A stretch of 64,000 nt of DNA from Mycolicibacter engbaekii (GTDB lineage: Bacteria; Actinomycetota; Actinomycetes; Mycobacteriales; Mycobacteriaceae). The translations under genes and the position numbers were made by a program. How positions within the stretch are numbered: position 1 is the first letter of the stretch; every line of letters starts with the position of its first letter. The notes beneath the pieces were generated by a model. That model was not told where the DNA came from, ran no database searches, and saw only the letters and a list, made by a program, of their open reading frames with translations. Shown here one piece after another: positions 52,625 to 60,889 of the stretch. Location of the stretch: assembly GCF_002101585.1 (NCBI RefSeq), contig NZ_LQOT01000069.1:62001-126000 (forward strand). The letters run 5' to 3'.

Positions 52625-53767
52625 CTAGAACACCCGCACCTGTCCCTCGAGGGCCGGGACGGTGTCGGGAAGGTGATAGGTCGCCAGGCCGTTACGGAAC
52701 ATCACTGCCTCCCGGGCTGCCTTGGGCAGGTGTTTGACCAGCCAACGCGGGTCGTCGAAGGTCCAATGCGGGTAGTCGGAGGAGTAGAGCAGGATCTTCT
52801 CGCACTCCATCCACTCGAAAGCCCGCGACAGTTCGGTCTTGTCCTCCGGGTAGTCCAGTGGCTGGGTGGTGAACTTGATGTGGTCTTTGACGTATTCGCT
52901 GGGTTTGCGTTTGATCTCCACCCACGATCTGCGGGCTTCGTAGATGGCGTCCATCCGCCACATCAGCGGCAGAATCCAGGTGAAGGCATGCTCGACGAGC
53001 ACAATGCGCAGGTTGGGGTGCCGGTCGAAAACCCCGTCGAAAACCAGGCTCATCACCTGGTTGGCCGCCAACAGCGAGTAGGTGACCATGAAATCGTGGT
53101 TGTAGCTGGGCATTCCCACCGGCGGCATCGGCAGCTCCTCGTGATGGCTGCGCGACAGGTGACAGCTCACGGTGATGTCGTGCTTGGTGGCGGCCGCCCA
53201 GATCGGGTCGTACTTCGGGTCGCCCCACGAGGGCCGGGGTTCGGCCTTGATCAGGATCTGCGCCATGTAGGGGTGGCCCGCCCACTTCTCGATCTCGGCC
53301 ACCGCGCCGGCGGGGTCCTCGATCGCCGCGCAGATCGACCCGCGCCAGCGCTGATGCCAGTTGTTCTTGGCGTCGAGCCAGTGATTGGCCTGCCAGTCGT
53401 TGAGTGCCGAGGACATCGCCTGCTGGGCTTCGGGAAATCGGGCCGGATAGGCGGCGGGCTCCAGGATCGCGAAATCCGCGCCCGCCTCCATGATGAGCTG
53501 TTTGAACGCCAACTCCGGATCGCTGCCTGGGAACTCGCCATCGGCGGGAAACGTGTCGACGCGCATGGCGAACGCGTGCGCGTAGTCGGGGGCGTCGTAG
53601 TAGATCTGCTCGCCCACCCGGCGGGGCAGAAAGTACTTGCTGCGCCACGGCTCCGGTAGGTACTGGACCAACTCGCCGCGGCGCGGCACCGGGTGAACAT
53701 CCGAATCCACACACCGCACGGCGATTCGCTCGGCGGCCGGCTGGCGCTCGGTGGTTGTCGCAGTCAT
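52625..53767 (-). CDS. Amidohydrolase_2 family metal-dependent hydrolase/decarboxylase
   Basis: A 380-residue ACMSD-like protein. CVDSDVHPVPRRGEL gives the first metal ligands (Asp, His), VSCHLSRSHHE a histidine, VLVEHAF another and SSDYPHWTFDDPRW the catalytic aspartate. ATG 53767 has GAGGGAG seven bases upstream; the open frame before it was rejected because it runs into the neighbour. It is related to its neighbour, but the two are clearly different proteins. Confidence 0.87.
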   Translation of the reverse strand: MTATTTERQPAAERIAVRCVDSDVHPVPRRGELVQYLPEPWRSKYFLPRRVGEQIYYDAPDYAHAFAMRVDTFPADGEFPGSDPELAFKQLIMEAGADFAILEPAAYPARFPEAQQAMSSALNDWQANHWLDAKNNWHQRWRGSICAAIEDPAGAVAEIEKWAGHPYMAQILIKAEPRPSWGDPKYDPIWAAATKHDITVSCHLSRSHHEELPMPPVGMPSYNHDFMVTYSLLAANQVMSLVFDGVFDRHPNLRIVLVEHAFTWILPLMWRMDAIYEARRSWVEIKRKPSEYVKDHIKFTTQPLDYPEDKTELSRAFEWMECEKILLYSSDYPHWTFDDPRWLVKHLPKAAREAVMFRNGLATYHLPDTVPALEGQVRVF

Positions 53768-53795
53768 GGCGAACTCCCTCGGTTCCTGATGCTCT

Positions 53796-54884
53796 CTAGT
53801 GTGCGCCCGCGACGGCCGGAACGTCGATGCCGTAGAGCCGACTGGCATTGCGCCAGCACAGCTTGTCGCGCTGCTCGGCGCTGAACGACCGCGGAACGGT
53901 CAGTTGGTTGCGCTGCCAATGCGGATAGCTGGATCCGTACATCACCATGTCGTCTTTACCGGTGAAGCCGAACCACTCGCCGGCGAAGTCGGTGTCCCCG
54001 GGGCCGTCCATGGCGCCCTGGATGAAGAAGACGTGGCCGGGCAGGTAGTCGCTGGGGATCTTCGGCGCCCAGGGTGTCTGTTCCAGGTGCGGCCGGCCGA
54101 AGGTGTCCATCCGCCAGATGATGGGGGTGAGTAGATCCGCGGCACCGTCGGCCCACACGAACTTCAGTTCCGGCATCCGCTCGAACACGCCCTCGGCGAT
54201 CATGTTCATCAGGTGGTATAGGTAGTTGCACGCCATGAAGCTCACGTACTGCTCGTAGGTCCTGGGAACGCCGGACGGCGTCGGCGAGGCGGAGATGCCC
54301 GAACCCACCTCGATGTGTGCCGCCACCGGAAGCCCGGCGTCGACGGCGGCCTCCCACAGCGGCCAGAACTGGGGCTTGCCGAACAGCTCCCGGGACTGCA
54401 ACGGAACGCCGATCTGTACCACCCGCGGGTGGTCTTTCCAGCGGTCGATCTCGCGCAGGGCCCCGGCGATGTCGTCCGGGTTGACGCGGATGGTGCCCCG
54501 AAACCGGTTCCCGTGCTCGCCGTGGTCCAGCCAGCGCGACACCAGAATCTCGTTGTGCGCCGCGGCAATCGCCGATCCCAGATGCCGGTCCGGCATGACG
54601 CCGCGGGTCATCGGGTGCAGCACCGCGATGTCGACCCCGCCTTCGGCGAACAGGTGTTGGGCAACCAGGTCTGGGTCCGAACCCGGGTATTGGCGCTGCG
54701 GTCCGTCGGTTCGCGGTGCGTACTCGCCGCCCGGCGCGCCGTACCAGTCCATCTCGTAGTCGGGGAATCCGCGGCTCTTGAACGGCTCCCGCATGAAGCT
54801 GCGAAGGTCGCTGTTGGACGCCGCGAAGATGTGCACGCTGGCGTCGATGACGGGCGTGCGGGTGCCGTCCGGGTGTTCGATCAT
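53796..54884 (-). CDS. Amidohydrolase_2 family protein
   Basis: A 362-residue protein of the same family as the next gene. The first motif reads VIDASVHIF, so the usual DxHxH is reduced to one histidine; AAHIEVGSG and SSYPHWQRN are the later metal/active-site regions, with Ser-Ser-Tyr where the other copy has Ser-Asp-Tyr (the catalytic Asp is missing). It may be inactive or use another mechanism, perhaps forming a heteromer with its neighbour. It leads a four-gene minus-strand operon. Confidence 0.82.
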   Translation of the reverse strand: MIEHPDGTRTPVIDASVHIFAASNSDLRSFMREPFKSRGFPDYEMDWYGAPGGEYAPRTDGPQRQYPGSDPDLVAQHLFAEGGVDIAVLHPMTRGVMPDRHLGSAIAAAHNEILVSRWLDHGEHGNRFRGTIRVNPDDIAGALREIDRWKDHPRVVQIGVPLQSRELFGKPQFWPLWEAAVDAGLPVAAHIEVGSGISASPTPSGVPRTYEQYVSFMACNYLYHLMNMIAEGVFERMPELKFVWADGAADLLTPIIWRMDTFGRPHLEQTPWAPKIPSDYLPGHVFFIQGAMDGPGDTDFAGEWFGFTGKDDMVMYGSSYPHWQRNQLTVPRSFSAEQRDKLCWRNASRLYGIDVPAVAGAH

Positions 54885-54960
54885 CAACGCCGCCCTTCGC
54901 CGTACTGTCCGCCGGGCACTGTGTCGCAGTCACGGTGCCGCCCGACCCCCGGTGCGACCC

Positions 54961-55001
54961 ATTGTATAGCTGTATTCTTTTCAAGCAAGAACAAGGTTCT
55001 C
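54961..55001 (-). promoter_or_regulatory. Promoter of the amidohydrolase operon with a variant GAGAAT operator
   Basis: Read on the minus strand, TTGCTT (54988-54983) and TACAAT (54966-54961) are 16 bp apart, a good promoter for the gene starting at 54884. Directly upstream, GAGAACCTTGTTCTT (55001-54987) repeats the 6-3-6 layout; the inner T/A pair is changed to C/G on both arms, so dyad symmetry is kept except at the outermost pair. It may be a weaker operator of the same repressor. The remaining 265-bp gap holds site 5. Confidence 0.45.
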
Positions 55002-55107
55002 ATTCCGCGTTCGCCTCGCACGTCCCGGTGGCCCCGCCGCAAGCCGATTGGCCCGGTTGCGCAGCGGTGATGCGCCAGGCGGCGACGAGAGCATTACATC
55101 CGGTAGT

Positions 55108-55122
55108 GAGAATGTTATTCTC
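55108..55122. promoter_or_regulatory. GAGAATnnnATTCTC operator, site 5 (perfect)
   Basis: GAGAATGTTATTCTC is a perfect palindrome centred at 55115, flanked by T and A to give 7-bp arms. It ends 27 bp before the ATG of the acyl-CoA dehydrogenase pair, the same distance as site 4 before its P450 gene. Confidence 0.85.
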
Positions 55123-55149
55123 AACCGGCGTTCGGGAAGGTGGGCTGCG

Positions 55150-56172
55150 ATGCTGTTGGAGTTCGACGAAGACCAGCGACTGTGGCAGGCCACGGTGCGC
55201 GACGTGGTGGGTAAGCAGTGCTCGCCCGCATTGGTGCGCAGGGTCGCCGAGGGACAGGGCGACGCCGAGGCGCTGCGCAAGGACGTCGACGCGCTCTGGA
55301 AGGTCTACGTCGACCTCGGGTTGACCGAGCTGCACCAGCCGGAAACCGCGGTGGAGCTGGCGATCGTGCTCGAAGAACTGGGCCGCGCCACCGATCCCAC
55401 GCCGTTTCTGGCCACTATGACCCAGTTCGCGCCGCTGGTCGGCGAGCAGCACCAGCCGGACGGGTCCACCGGTGCCGCGGTGTACAGCGGGGTGACCGCG
55501 CATCGCAACGCCAGTGGCTGGGTGCTCGACGGCACCGCCGTGGGTGTGCTGGACGCCGACCGCGCCGACCGGTTGGCGGTGGTCACCGCGGCGGGCGTGT
55601 TCGTGGTCGACGCCGGCGCGGTCACCACCCGCAACGCGACGGTCTTCGACCCGACGTTGCACATCGGCGATGTGTCCTTCGCCGGGGTCGAGGTCGCCGA
55701 CACGGCCCGGATCCGGGGCGATGTCGAGCGGGCCCGCCACGTCGCGCTGTGCGGGATGGCGCTGACGATGGTGGGCGCCTGCCAGCGCATCCTCGACCTG
55801 GCGCTGGAACACGTGCGCAGCCGGCAGCAGTTCGGGGTTCCGATCGGGTCGTTCCAGGCTGTCCAGCACAAGGCGGCGGACATGCATGTGGCGATCGAAC
55901 GTGCCCGGGCGCTGGCGTATTTCGCGGCGCTGACCATCTCGGTCGACGACCCGCGCCGGCGGATGGCGGCGGCGATGGCCAAGGCCTCGGCGGGCGAATG
56001 CCAGTCGGTGGTCTTCCGGCACGGGCTTCAGCTGTTCGGGGCGATGGGATTCACCTGGGAGAACGACCTGCAGTTCGCGCTCAAGCGGGCCAAGGCCGGT
56101 GAGCTGATGCTGGGGGGCGCCGCGCAGCACCGTGCCGCGATCGCCGAGGAGTACCTTGCAGCTCGTATTTGA
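55150..56172 (+). CDS. Acyl-CoA dehydrogenase family protein, small/partner subunit
   Basis: A 340-residue FadE-like protein. SRQQFGVPIGSFQAVQHKAADMH and the C-terminal GAMGFTWENDLQFALKRAK are the recognisable segments. It is longer than the other two small subunits of the island. ATG 55150 lies 28 bp after operator 5. It overlaps the following full-length FadE by 17 bases, so a heteromeric enzyme is likely. It could also pair with the orphan paralogue at 34.0-35.2 kb. Confidence 0.87.
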   Translation: MLLEFDEDQRLWQATVRDVVGKQCSPALVRRVAEGQGDAEALRKDVDALWKVYVDLGLTELHQPETAVELAIVLEELGRATDPTPFLATMTQFAPLVGEQHQPDGSTGAAVYSGVTAHRNASGWVLDGTAVGVLDADRADRLAVVTAAGVFVVDAGAVTTRNATVFDPTLHIGDVSFAGVEVADTARIRGDVERARHVALCGMALTMVGACQRILDLALEHVRSRQQFGVPIGSFQAVQHKAADMHVAIERARALAYFAALTISVDDPRRRMAAAMAKASAGECQSVVFRHGLQLFGAMGFTWENDLQFALKRAKAGELMLGGAAQHRAAIAEEYLAARI

Positions 56173-57331
56173 CGCCGAGGTCGAGGAATTTCGCGCCGAG
56201 TTCGCGGCGTTTCTCGACGCCCACCTGCCGCCCGAGGCCCAGGCCCTGGAGCGGCCTCGTTCGGTCTCGCACATGCCGTCGTGGGCGCGCCGCTGGCAGC
56301 GACTGCTGTTCGACAACGGCTGGCTGTTGCCCGGTAATCCGCCGGAGTTCGGTGGTCGCAACGCCACCCTGCTGCAGCAGTTCGTACATCTGGAAGAGCT
56401 CTGCCGGCGCAGGATTTACCACAGCTTCAATCCGCAGGGCGTCAATATCATCGCCGCGTCATTGCTGACATTCGGCACCGACGAACACAAGCGACGCTGG
56501 GCAGTGCCGATTCTGCGTGCCGAGATCACCGCCTCATTGGGCATGAGTGAGCCGAGCGCCGGGTCGGATCTGGCGTCATTGCGCACCCGGGCCGACCGCG
56601 ACGGTGATTCCTTTGTCGTCAACGGGCAGAAGGTCTGGACCTCTGGAGCGCACGACGCCGATGTGCTGCTGACCTTCGTCCGCACCGATCCCGACGCGCC
56701 CAAACACAAAGGCATCAGCGTGCTGGTGATCCCCACCGACACTCCGGGGGTGGTGCGGCGGCCGTTCCCCACCATCTGCGGAATCGATGACAAAGACTTC
56801 AACGAGGTCTTCTTCACCGATGTGCGTGTGCCGGCGGAGAACCTGATCGGACCGCTGCATGGCGGCTGGGGGGTGGCCAACGGCTCGCTGGGCCACGAGC
56901 GAACCATGATGTGGCTGGGTTTCGCCGACAGGCTGGACAACGTCATCGCCGACTTCCACCCCGAGGGCGCCCTCGAGCGTGACCGATTCGCCACGGCGGT
57001 CATGGATTACCAGGCGCTGCGCCTGCTCGGGTCGGCGGCGCTGGCGCGGGCTGCGCGCGGCGAGCAGGACGTGGCCGCGCTGTCGGTGCTCAAGCTGCTC
57101 GGCTCAGAGGCCGAGATGTTCGCGTCCGGCCATGCGCTGGACGCGGCGGGCGCGCAAGGCCTGGTGCACCCGGCGAATTCGGGACCCTATGCCCCCATGA
57201 ACCTCGACAGCTACTTCGCCAGCTGGTTCGAGCGCCACGCGCGCAGCTTCTCCGGCACCATCGCCGGAGGCACGTCGGAGATTCACCGCAACATCATCGC
57301 CCAGCAGGGGCTGGGTCTGCCCCGCGGCTGA
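56156..57331 (+). CDS. Acyl-CoA dehydrogenase, large partner subunit; paralogue of 34011-35183
   Basis: A 391-residue FadE. LGMSEPSAGSDLASL, VNGQKVWTSGAHDADVLL and EIHRNIIAQQGLGLPRG correspond segment by segment to the copy at 34.0-35.2 kb. It starts at TTG 56156 with GAGGAG; homology supports this point (LQLVFDAEVEEF). The catalytic set looks complete. Duplicated FadE genes in one island suggest two similar CoA esters, such as successive side-chain cycles. Confidence 0.91.
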   Translation: MQLVFDAEVEEFRAEFAAFLDAHLPPEAQALERPRSVSHMPSWARRWQRLLFDNGWLLPGNPPEFGGRNATLLQQFVHLEELCRRRIYHSFNPQGVNIIAASLLTFGTDEHKRRWAVPILRAEITASLGMSEPSAGSDLASLRTRADRDGDSFVVNGQKVWTSGAHDADVLLTFVRTDPDAPKHKGISVLVIPTDTPGVVRRPFPTICGIDDKDFNEVFFTDVRVPAENLIGPLHGGWGVANGSLGHERTMMWLGFADRLDNVIADFHPEGALERDRFATAVMDYQALRLLGSAALARAARGEQDVAALSVLKLLGSEAEMFASGHALDAAGAQGLVHPANSGPYAPMNLDSYFASWFERHARSFSGTIAGGTSEIHRNIIAQQGLGLPRG

Positions 57332-57370
57332 CGCGCCAGGTCGCCCCGCCGCACACCCGGCGCGCGTGCG

Positions 57371-58765
57371 TCAGTCGATGACGACCGCTTCCTTGCGCTC
57401 GGTGATCGGGCGGGCGCACTCCTGCTCGTCGCAGATGCGCTGCAGCTTTTCCAGGGTCTCGTCCAAGCCCGGCCCCAGCCGTTTGCCGGGAGTGAAGGTG
57501 GCGGGCAGGTTCCGCATGCCCTGGATCACTCCGATGGTGTCGTAGTGCACGGTGCCTTCGGGGTCGCACTGGTAGTCGGGCATCCGGTCGAGCACCGCTG
57601 TCAGCATGGATTTGAAGACGGTGCGCGCTACGTTGGAGCCGATGCAGCGGTGAATCCCCAGTCCGAAGCTGAAGTGCCGGTTGCCCTTACGGTCCAGAAT
57701 GACGCGATCGGGCTCCTCGAAGATCGAGGGGTCGCGGTTGGCCATCGCCCAGGACAGCCACAGGCGTTCGAACTGTTTGAACTGCTGTCCGGCCACCTCG
57801 ACGTCCTCGGCGAACGTCCGTCCGTCGCCGGGCGCCGGTGTGAAGAACCGCAGGAACTCCTCGGTCGCCGAGTCGAGCAGTGCTGCGCGCTGCGTGCTGA
57901 GCCGGGTGCGCTCCTGCGGATTCTGGCCGAGCCATTCCAGGGCATGCGCGGTCAGGGCCGTGGTGGTGTCGAAGCCGCCGCCGATGATCAGGCCCAGATT
58001 GCCCAGGATCTCGATGTCGGGCGCCGGTTCACCGTCGATGCGCAGTTGCAGCATCGCGTTGACCAGGCCCGGGCGCGGGTTCTCCCGGATCTCCATCATG
58101 TTGTTGATGATGTCGATGCCCATTTCGCGGTGCTGCTCGTTGATCTTCTCGCGATCCGGCGAGTGCTCGGGGGTGTACACCGAGGCATGTGTGGGTTCGC
58201 TGTAGACGTTCCACTTCTTGAGTTCGATGCCCATCATGGCGAGGGTGAACACCGCCGGGACCACGTTGGCCAGGTGCTCGACGAAGTCGATCCGCCCCGA
58301 CTCGATGTGCTCATCGACTGCGGCGCGGGTGATCTCGTCCACGAACGGCACCCAGCGCTTGATCGCGGCGGGGGACAGGTACGGGTTCAGCGCACCGCGG
58401 TAGGCGCTGTGCTCGGGCTCGTCCATCTCGAGGATGCCGCCACGCACCACCGTCGCGCGGCTGGCCTTGGGGATGGTGATGCCCTGGAAGGGGGTCTCGC
58501 CGCTGATGTCGTGATGGTTGGACACGGCGGGACAGCGGGCGAGCTCGAAGACGTGCTTGCTGTCGGCGGCCACCCAGTGCCCGTTGTAGGTCGGGCTCCA
58601 CGCCATCGGGCATTTGGCGTGCATCTCCCGGGTGATCTCCTCGAAGCGGTCACGGTACTCCGGGGTGTGCCGATCGAAGTAGAACGAGTTCTTCCTGCGA
58701 TCGTCGGCGGTGTCGCCGGCCGCGGTCAGGGAATCGTCGACGCTCAAGGAATTCTCCCTCGTCAT
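57371..58765 (-). CDS. Cytochrome P450
   Basis: A 464-residue P450, longer than the other two. The I-helix segment is IIGGGFDTTTAL (about residue 268), ExxR is EEFLR and the heme loop is FGLGIHRCIGSNVAR (Cys about 390). The long N-terminus (about 40 residues before the fold) and C-terminal tail account for the extra length. ATG 58765 overlaps the ferredoxin stop (ATGA), so donor and enzyme are translated together. The family is not assigned. Confidence 0.93.
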   Translation of the reverse strand: MTRENSLSVDDSLTAAGDTADDRRKNSFYFDRHTPEYRDRFEEITREMHAKCPMAWSPTYNGHWVAADSKHVFELARCPAVSNHHDISGETPFQGITIPKASRATVVRGGILEMDEPEHSAYRGALNPYLSPAAIKRWVPFVDEITRAAVDEHIESGRIDFVEHLANVVPAVFTLAMMGIELKKWNVYSEPTHASVYTPEHSPDREKINEQHREMGIDIINNMMEIRENPRPGLVNAMLQLRIDGEPAPDIEILGNLGLIIGGGFDTTTALTAHALEWLGQNPQERTRLSTQRAALLDSATEEFLRFFTPAPGDGRTFAEDVEVAGQQFKQFERLWLSWAMANRDPSIFEEPDRVILDRKGNRHFSFGLGIHRCIGSNVARTVFKSMLTAVLDRMPDYQCDPEGTVHYDTIGVIQGMRNLPATFTPGKRLGPGLDETLEKLQRICDEQECARPITERKEAVVID

Positions 58766-58956
58766 TCCTCGATGAGGATGGCTTGTTCGGGGCAGGAGTG
58801 TGCGGCCTCGCGGACCGCGTCCTGCTGGTCTTCGGGAACCGTCTCCGACACCGGCGACGAAGTGCCGTCGATGTCGTTGAGTACGAAGGAATCAGGCGCG
58901 ATCATCGCGCACAGCGTGTGACCCTGGCAGCGCTGCGAGTCAACGGAGACCTTCAT
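58762..58956 (-). CDS. 3Fe-4S type ferredoxin, P450 partner
   Basis: A 64-residue ferredoxin with CQGHTLC...CPEQAI; histidine stands at the variable ligand position. ATG 58956 has AAAGGAC upstream. It is directly coupled to the P450 gene downstream and follows the mycofactocin-type SDR gene by 78 bp. Confidence 0.88.
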   Translation of the reverse strand: MKVSVDSQRCQGHTLCAMIAPDSFVLNDIDGTSSPVSETVPEDQQDAVREAAHSCPEQAILIEE

Positions 58957-59034
58957 GTTCTGTAGTCCTTTCAACCGTTATCGGTGCGTTGGGTCGTGTC
59001 CGCAGGGGCCGCCGGGGTGCAGGTCACGCGACGA

Positions 59035-59895
59035 TCAGACGTGGTAGTCGTACCACTTGAGGTAGCCGCCGGCGTCGACCCGCAACTGCATCCCGGTGAC
59101 GTAGCGGGCCTCGTCGGAGGCCAGCCACAGCACCGCGTTGGAGATGTCCTCGGGCTCGATGAACGGCACCTTCATCGCCTGCTGGACGTAGAAGACCGGC
59201 TCGGCGTCGGCGCGGGTCGGATGTTCCAGGTCGGGGCGGAAGGAGCGGTACATCGGTTCGCTCTGCAACATGTCGGTGTTGCAGTTGGTCGGGTGAATGA
59301 CGTTGGCGCGGATGCCGCGTACCGCCAACTCCGTTGCCAGGTCGTGCACGTACTGCGCGATCAGGCGCTTGGAGGTCATGTAGGCCATCCCGCCCGGGTC
59401 GCCGCCCGGGTTCGCCTTCTGGTGGGCGTCCATCAAGGCGGCGGCCGAGGCGGTGGCGATGATCGAAGCGCCCTCGGCCAGGTGGGGCAGTGCGACTTGA
59501 ATGCCGTTGATGGTGCCGACCAGGTTGGTGTTGATGACGTCGGTCCAGGCCTGCAGGGGCGGGTTGCCCTTCATGCCGGCGACGCCGGCCTGGGCGACGA
59601 CGATGTCGAGCTTGCCGAACTCGGCGAGGCCGGCATCGAGCGCGGTCTTGAGCGCCGCCGCGTCGCGCACGTCGGCCTGGGCGGTGACGATGCTGCGCCC
59701 GGTCTTCTCCACCAGCTTGGCGGTCTCCTCGAGATCCTCGGGCCGCGCCATCGGGTAGCCGATTGTCTCGATGTCCTGGCACAGGTCGACCGCGATGATG
59801 TCGGCGCCTTCCTCGGCCAGGCGCAGCGCGTGGCTGCGGCCCTGGCCGCGGGCTGCGCCCGTGATGAAGGCGACCTTTCCGGCAACGCGTCCCAC
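59035..59895 (-). CDS. Mycofactocin-coupled SDR family oxidoreductase
   Basis: A 286-residue SDR with GAARGQGRSHALRL and the long insert DIETIGYPMARPEDLEETAKL between the cofactor motif and the ADVRD strand. That insert defines the mycofactocin-associated SDR group, in which NAD stays bound and is re-oxidised by mycofactocin. YMTSK is the catalytic pair. GTG 59895 has GAAAGGAAC six bases upstream; a much longer open frame was rejected because it overlaps the neighbouring SDR. It probably oxidises an alcohol made by one of the P450s. Confidence 0.9.
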   Translation of the reverse strand: MGRVAGKVAFITGAARGQGRSHALRLAEEGADIIAVDLCQDIETIGYPMARPEDLEETAKLVEKTGRSIVTAQADVRDAAALKTALDAGLAEFGKLDIVVAQAGVAGMKGNPPLQAWTDVINTNLVGTINGIQVALPHLAEGASIIATASAAALMDAHQKANPGGDPGGMAYMTSKRLIAQYVHDLATELAVRGIRANVIHPTNCNTDMLQSEPMYRSFRPDLEHPTRADAEPVFYVQQAMKVPFIEPEDISNAVLWLASDEARYVTGMQLRVDAGGYLKWYDYHV

Positions 59896-59951
59896 AGCTG
59901 TTCCTTTCGTTACGCTGGATCCGCCGTGATGTGGCGGAACTTGTTGGAAGT

Positions 59952-60671
59952 TCAGGTGTTCCGGCCGCCGTTGACGCCCAGGATCTGTCCGGTGATGTAG
60001 CCGGCCTCCTCCGACGCCAGGAACGCGCAGGCCGCGGCGATGTCCTCGGGCTTGCCCATGCGCCGCACCGGGGTGCGGGCGATGTTGTCGTCGATGTCGC
60101 CGAGAAACCCGCGGCTCGCGGCTTGGCGCAGCATGGGTGTGTCGATGAAGCCCGGTGGCACGGCATTGACGGTGATTCCGGCCGGGCCGTACTCCAGCGC
60201 CAGGGTCTTGGTGAGCCCGTTGACGGCGGACTTGGCGGCCACGTAGTGCGCCATATAGGGCGTGCCGGAATGGGTGCTGGAGGAGGAGATGTTGACGATC
60301 CGTCCCCAGCCGGCGTCGATCATGTCGGGCAGTACCGCCTGAACGGTGTGGAAGACACCGTTGAGATTGACGTCGATGACGCGCTGCCAGTCCTCGAAGC
60401 TGATGTGGCTGAACTTCTTGAAGCCGTCCAGGCCGGCGGCGTTGACCAGGATGGTGACCGGGCCGAGCTGCTCGCGGATCTGCGTGAGTGCGGCATCGAT
60501 CTGGGCGCGATCGGTCACGTCGGCGGCGAAGGCCGACTCCAGGTCGTTCGGATGGAGGTCGATGATCGCCACCCGGTGGCCGGCGGCGCGCAAGCGGTCC
60601 ACGACCGCCGCACCGATGCCCGAGGCGCCTCCGGTCACGACAGCAGTCCTCACGAGGCCCGTCTCGGTCAC
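59952..60671 (-). CDS. Short-chain dehydrogenase/reductase
   Basis: A 239-residue classical SDR. TGGASGIGAAVVDRL, NAAGLDGF, the serine in NISSSSTHSG and YVAAK are all present. GTG 60671 has AAAGGAG seven bases upstream. It starts the minus-strand unit SDR - mycofactocin SDR - ferredoxin - P450, and operator site 6 lies 24 bp before it. Confidence 0.91.
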   Translation of the reverse strand: MTETGLVRTAVVTGGASGIGAAVVDRLRAAGHRVAIIDLHPNDLESAFAADVTDRAQIDAALTQIREQLGPVTILVNAAGLDGFKKFSHISFEDWQRVIDVNLNGVFHTVQAVLPDMIDAGWGRIVNISSSSTHSGTPYMAHYVAAKSAVNGLTKTLALEYGPAGITVNAVPPGFIDTPMLRQAASRGFLGDIDDNIARTPVRRMGKPEDIAAACAFLASEEAGYITGQILGVNGGRNT

Positions 60672-60694
60672 AAAGAATCTCCTTTCCGAGCGTT

Positions 60695-60709
60695 GAGAAT
60701 CGTACTCTC
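60695..60709. promoter_or_regulatory. GAGAATnnnATTCTC operator, site 6 (one mismatch)
   Basis: GAGAATCGTACTCTC matches the consensus at 11 of 12 fixed bases. It lies 24 bp before the start of the SDR gene at 60671, in the 218-bp divergent region shared with the aldehyde dehydrogenase gene. Confidence 0.7.
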
Positions 60710-60820
60710 GCACAACTGCTTCTGGCAAGGCGCATGCAGACCGCTTCTCAGCAGCGAAAAGGCAGTAACCGCTTGCGCTCTCGACGGAACGATCTCAGTC
60801 CCAAGGCTCTTCGCGCTCCC

Positions 60821-60872
60821 TTGAGTTCTCGTATAGGCGATGTATGATTCGCCGCAGATGAGAATCTAGTTA
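60821..60872 (+). promoter_or_regulatory. Promoter and half-operator before the aldehyde dehydrogenase gene
   Basis: TTGAGT (60821-60826) and TATGAT (60843-60848), 16 bp apart, form a plausible promoter. Ten bases after the -10 element, at the expected transcription start, stands TGAGAATCTAGTTACC: its left half GAGAAT (60860-60865) fits the island operator, the right half does not. It may be a weak or decayed operator (site 7). Confidence 0.4.
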
Positions 60873-60889
60873 CCCGCCGGGAGGCTTGG

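Noticed and set aside
57332-57364. CGCGCC/GGCGCG stem between convergent genes as a terminator
   Set aside because: Only 6 bp with a 21-base loop and no T-run on either side.
58748-58757. ATTCTC hexamer near the P450 start
   Set aside because: It is inside coding sequence and has no matching second arm.
59896-60735. N-terminal extension of the mycofactocin-type SDR frame
   Set aside because: It overlaps the neighbouring SDR gene in another frame and has no SDR features.
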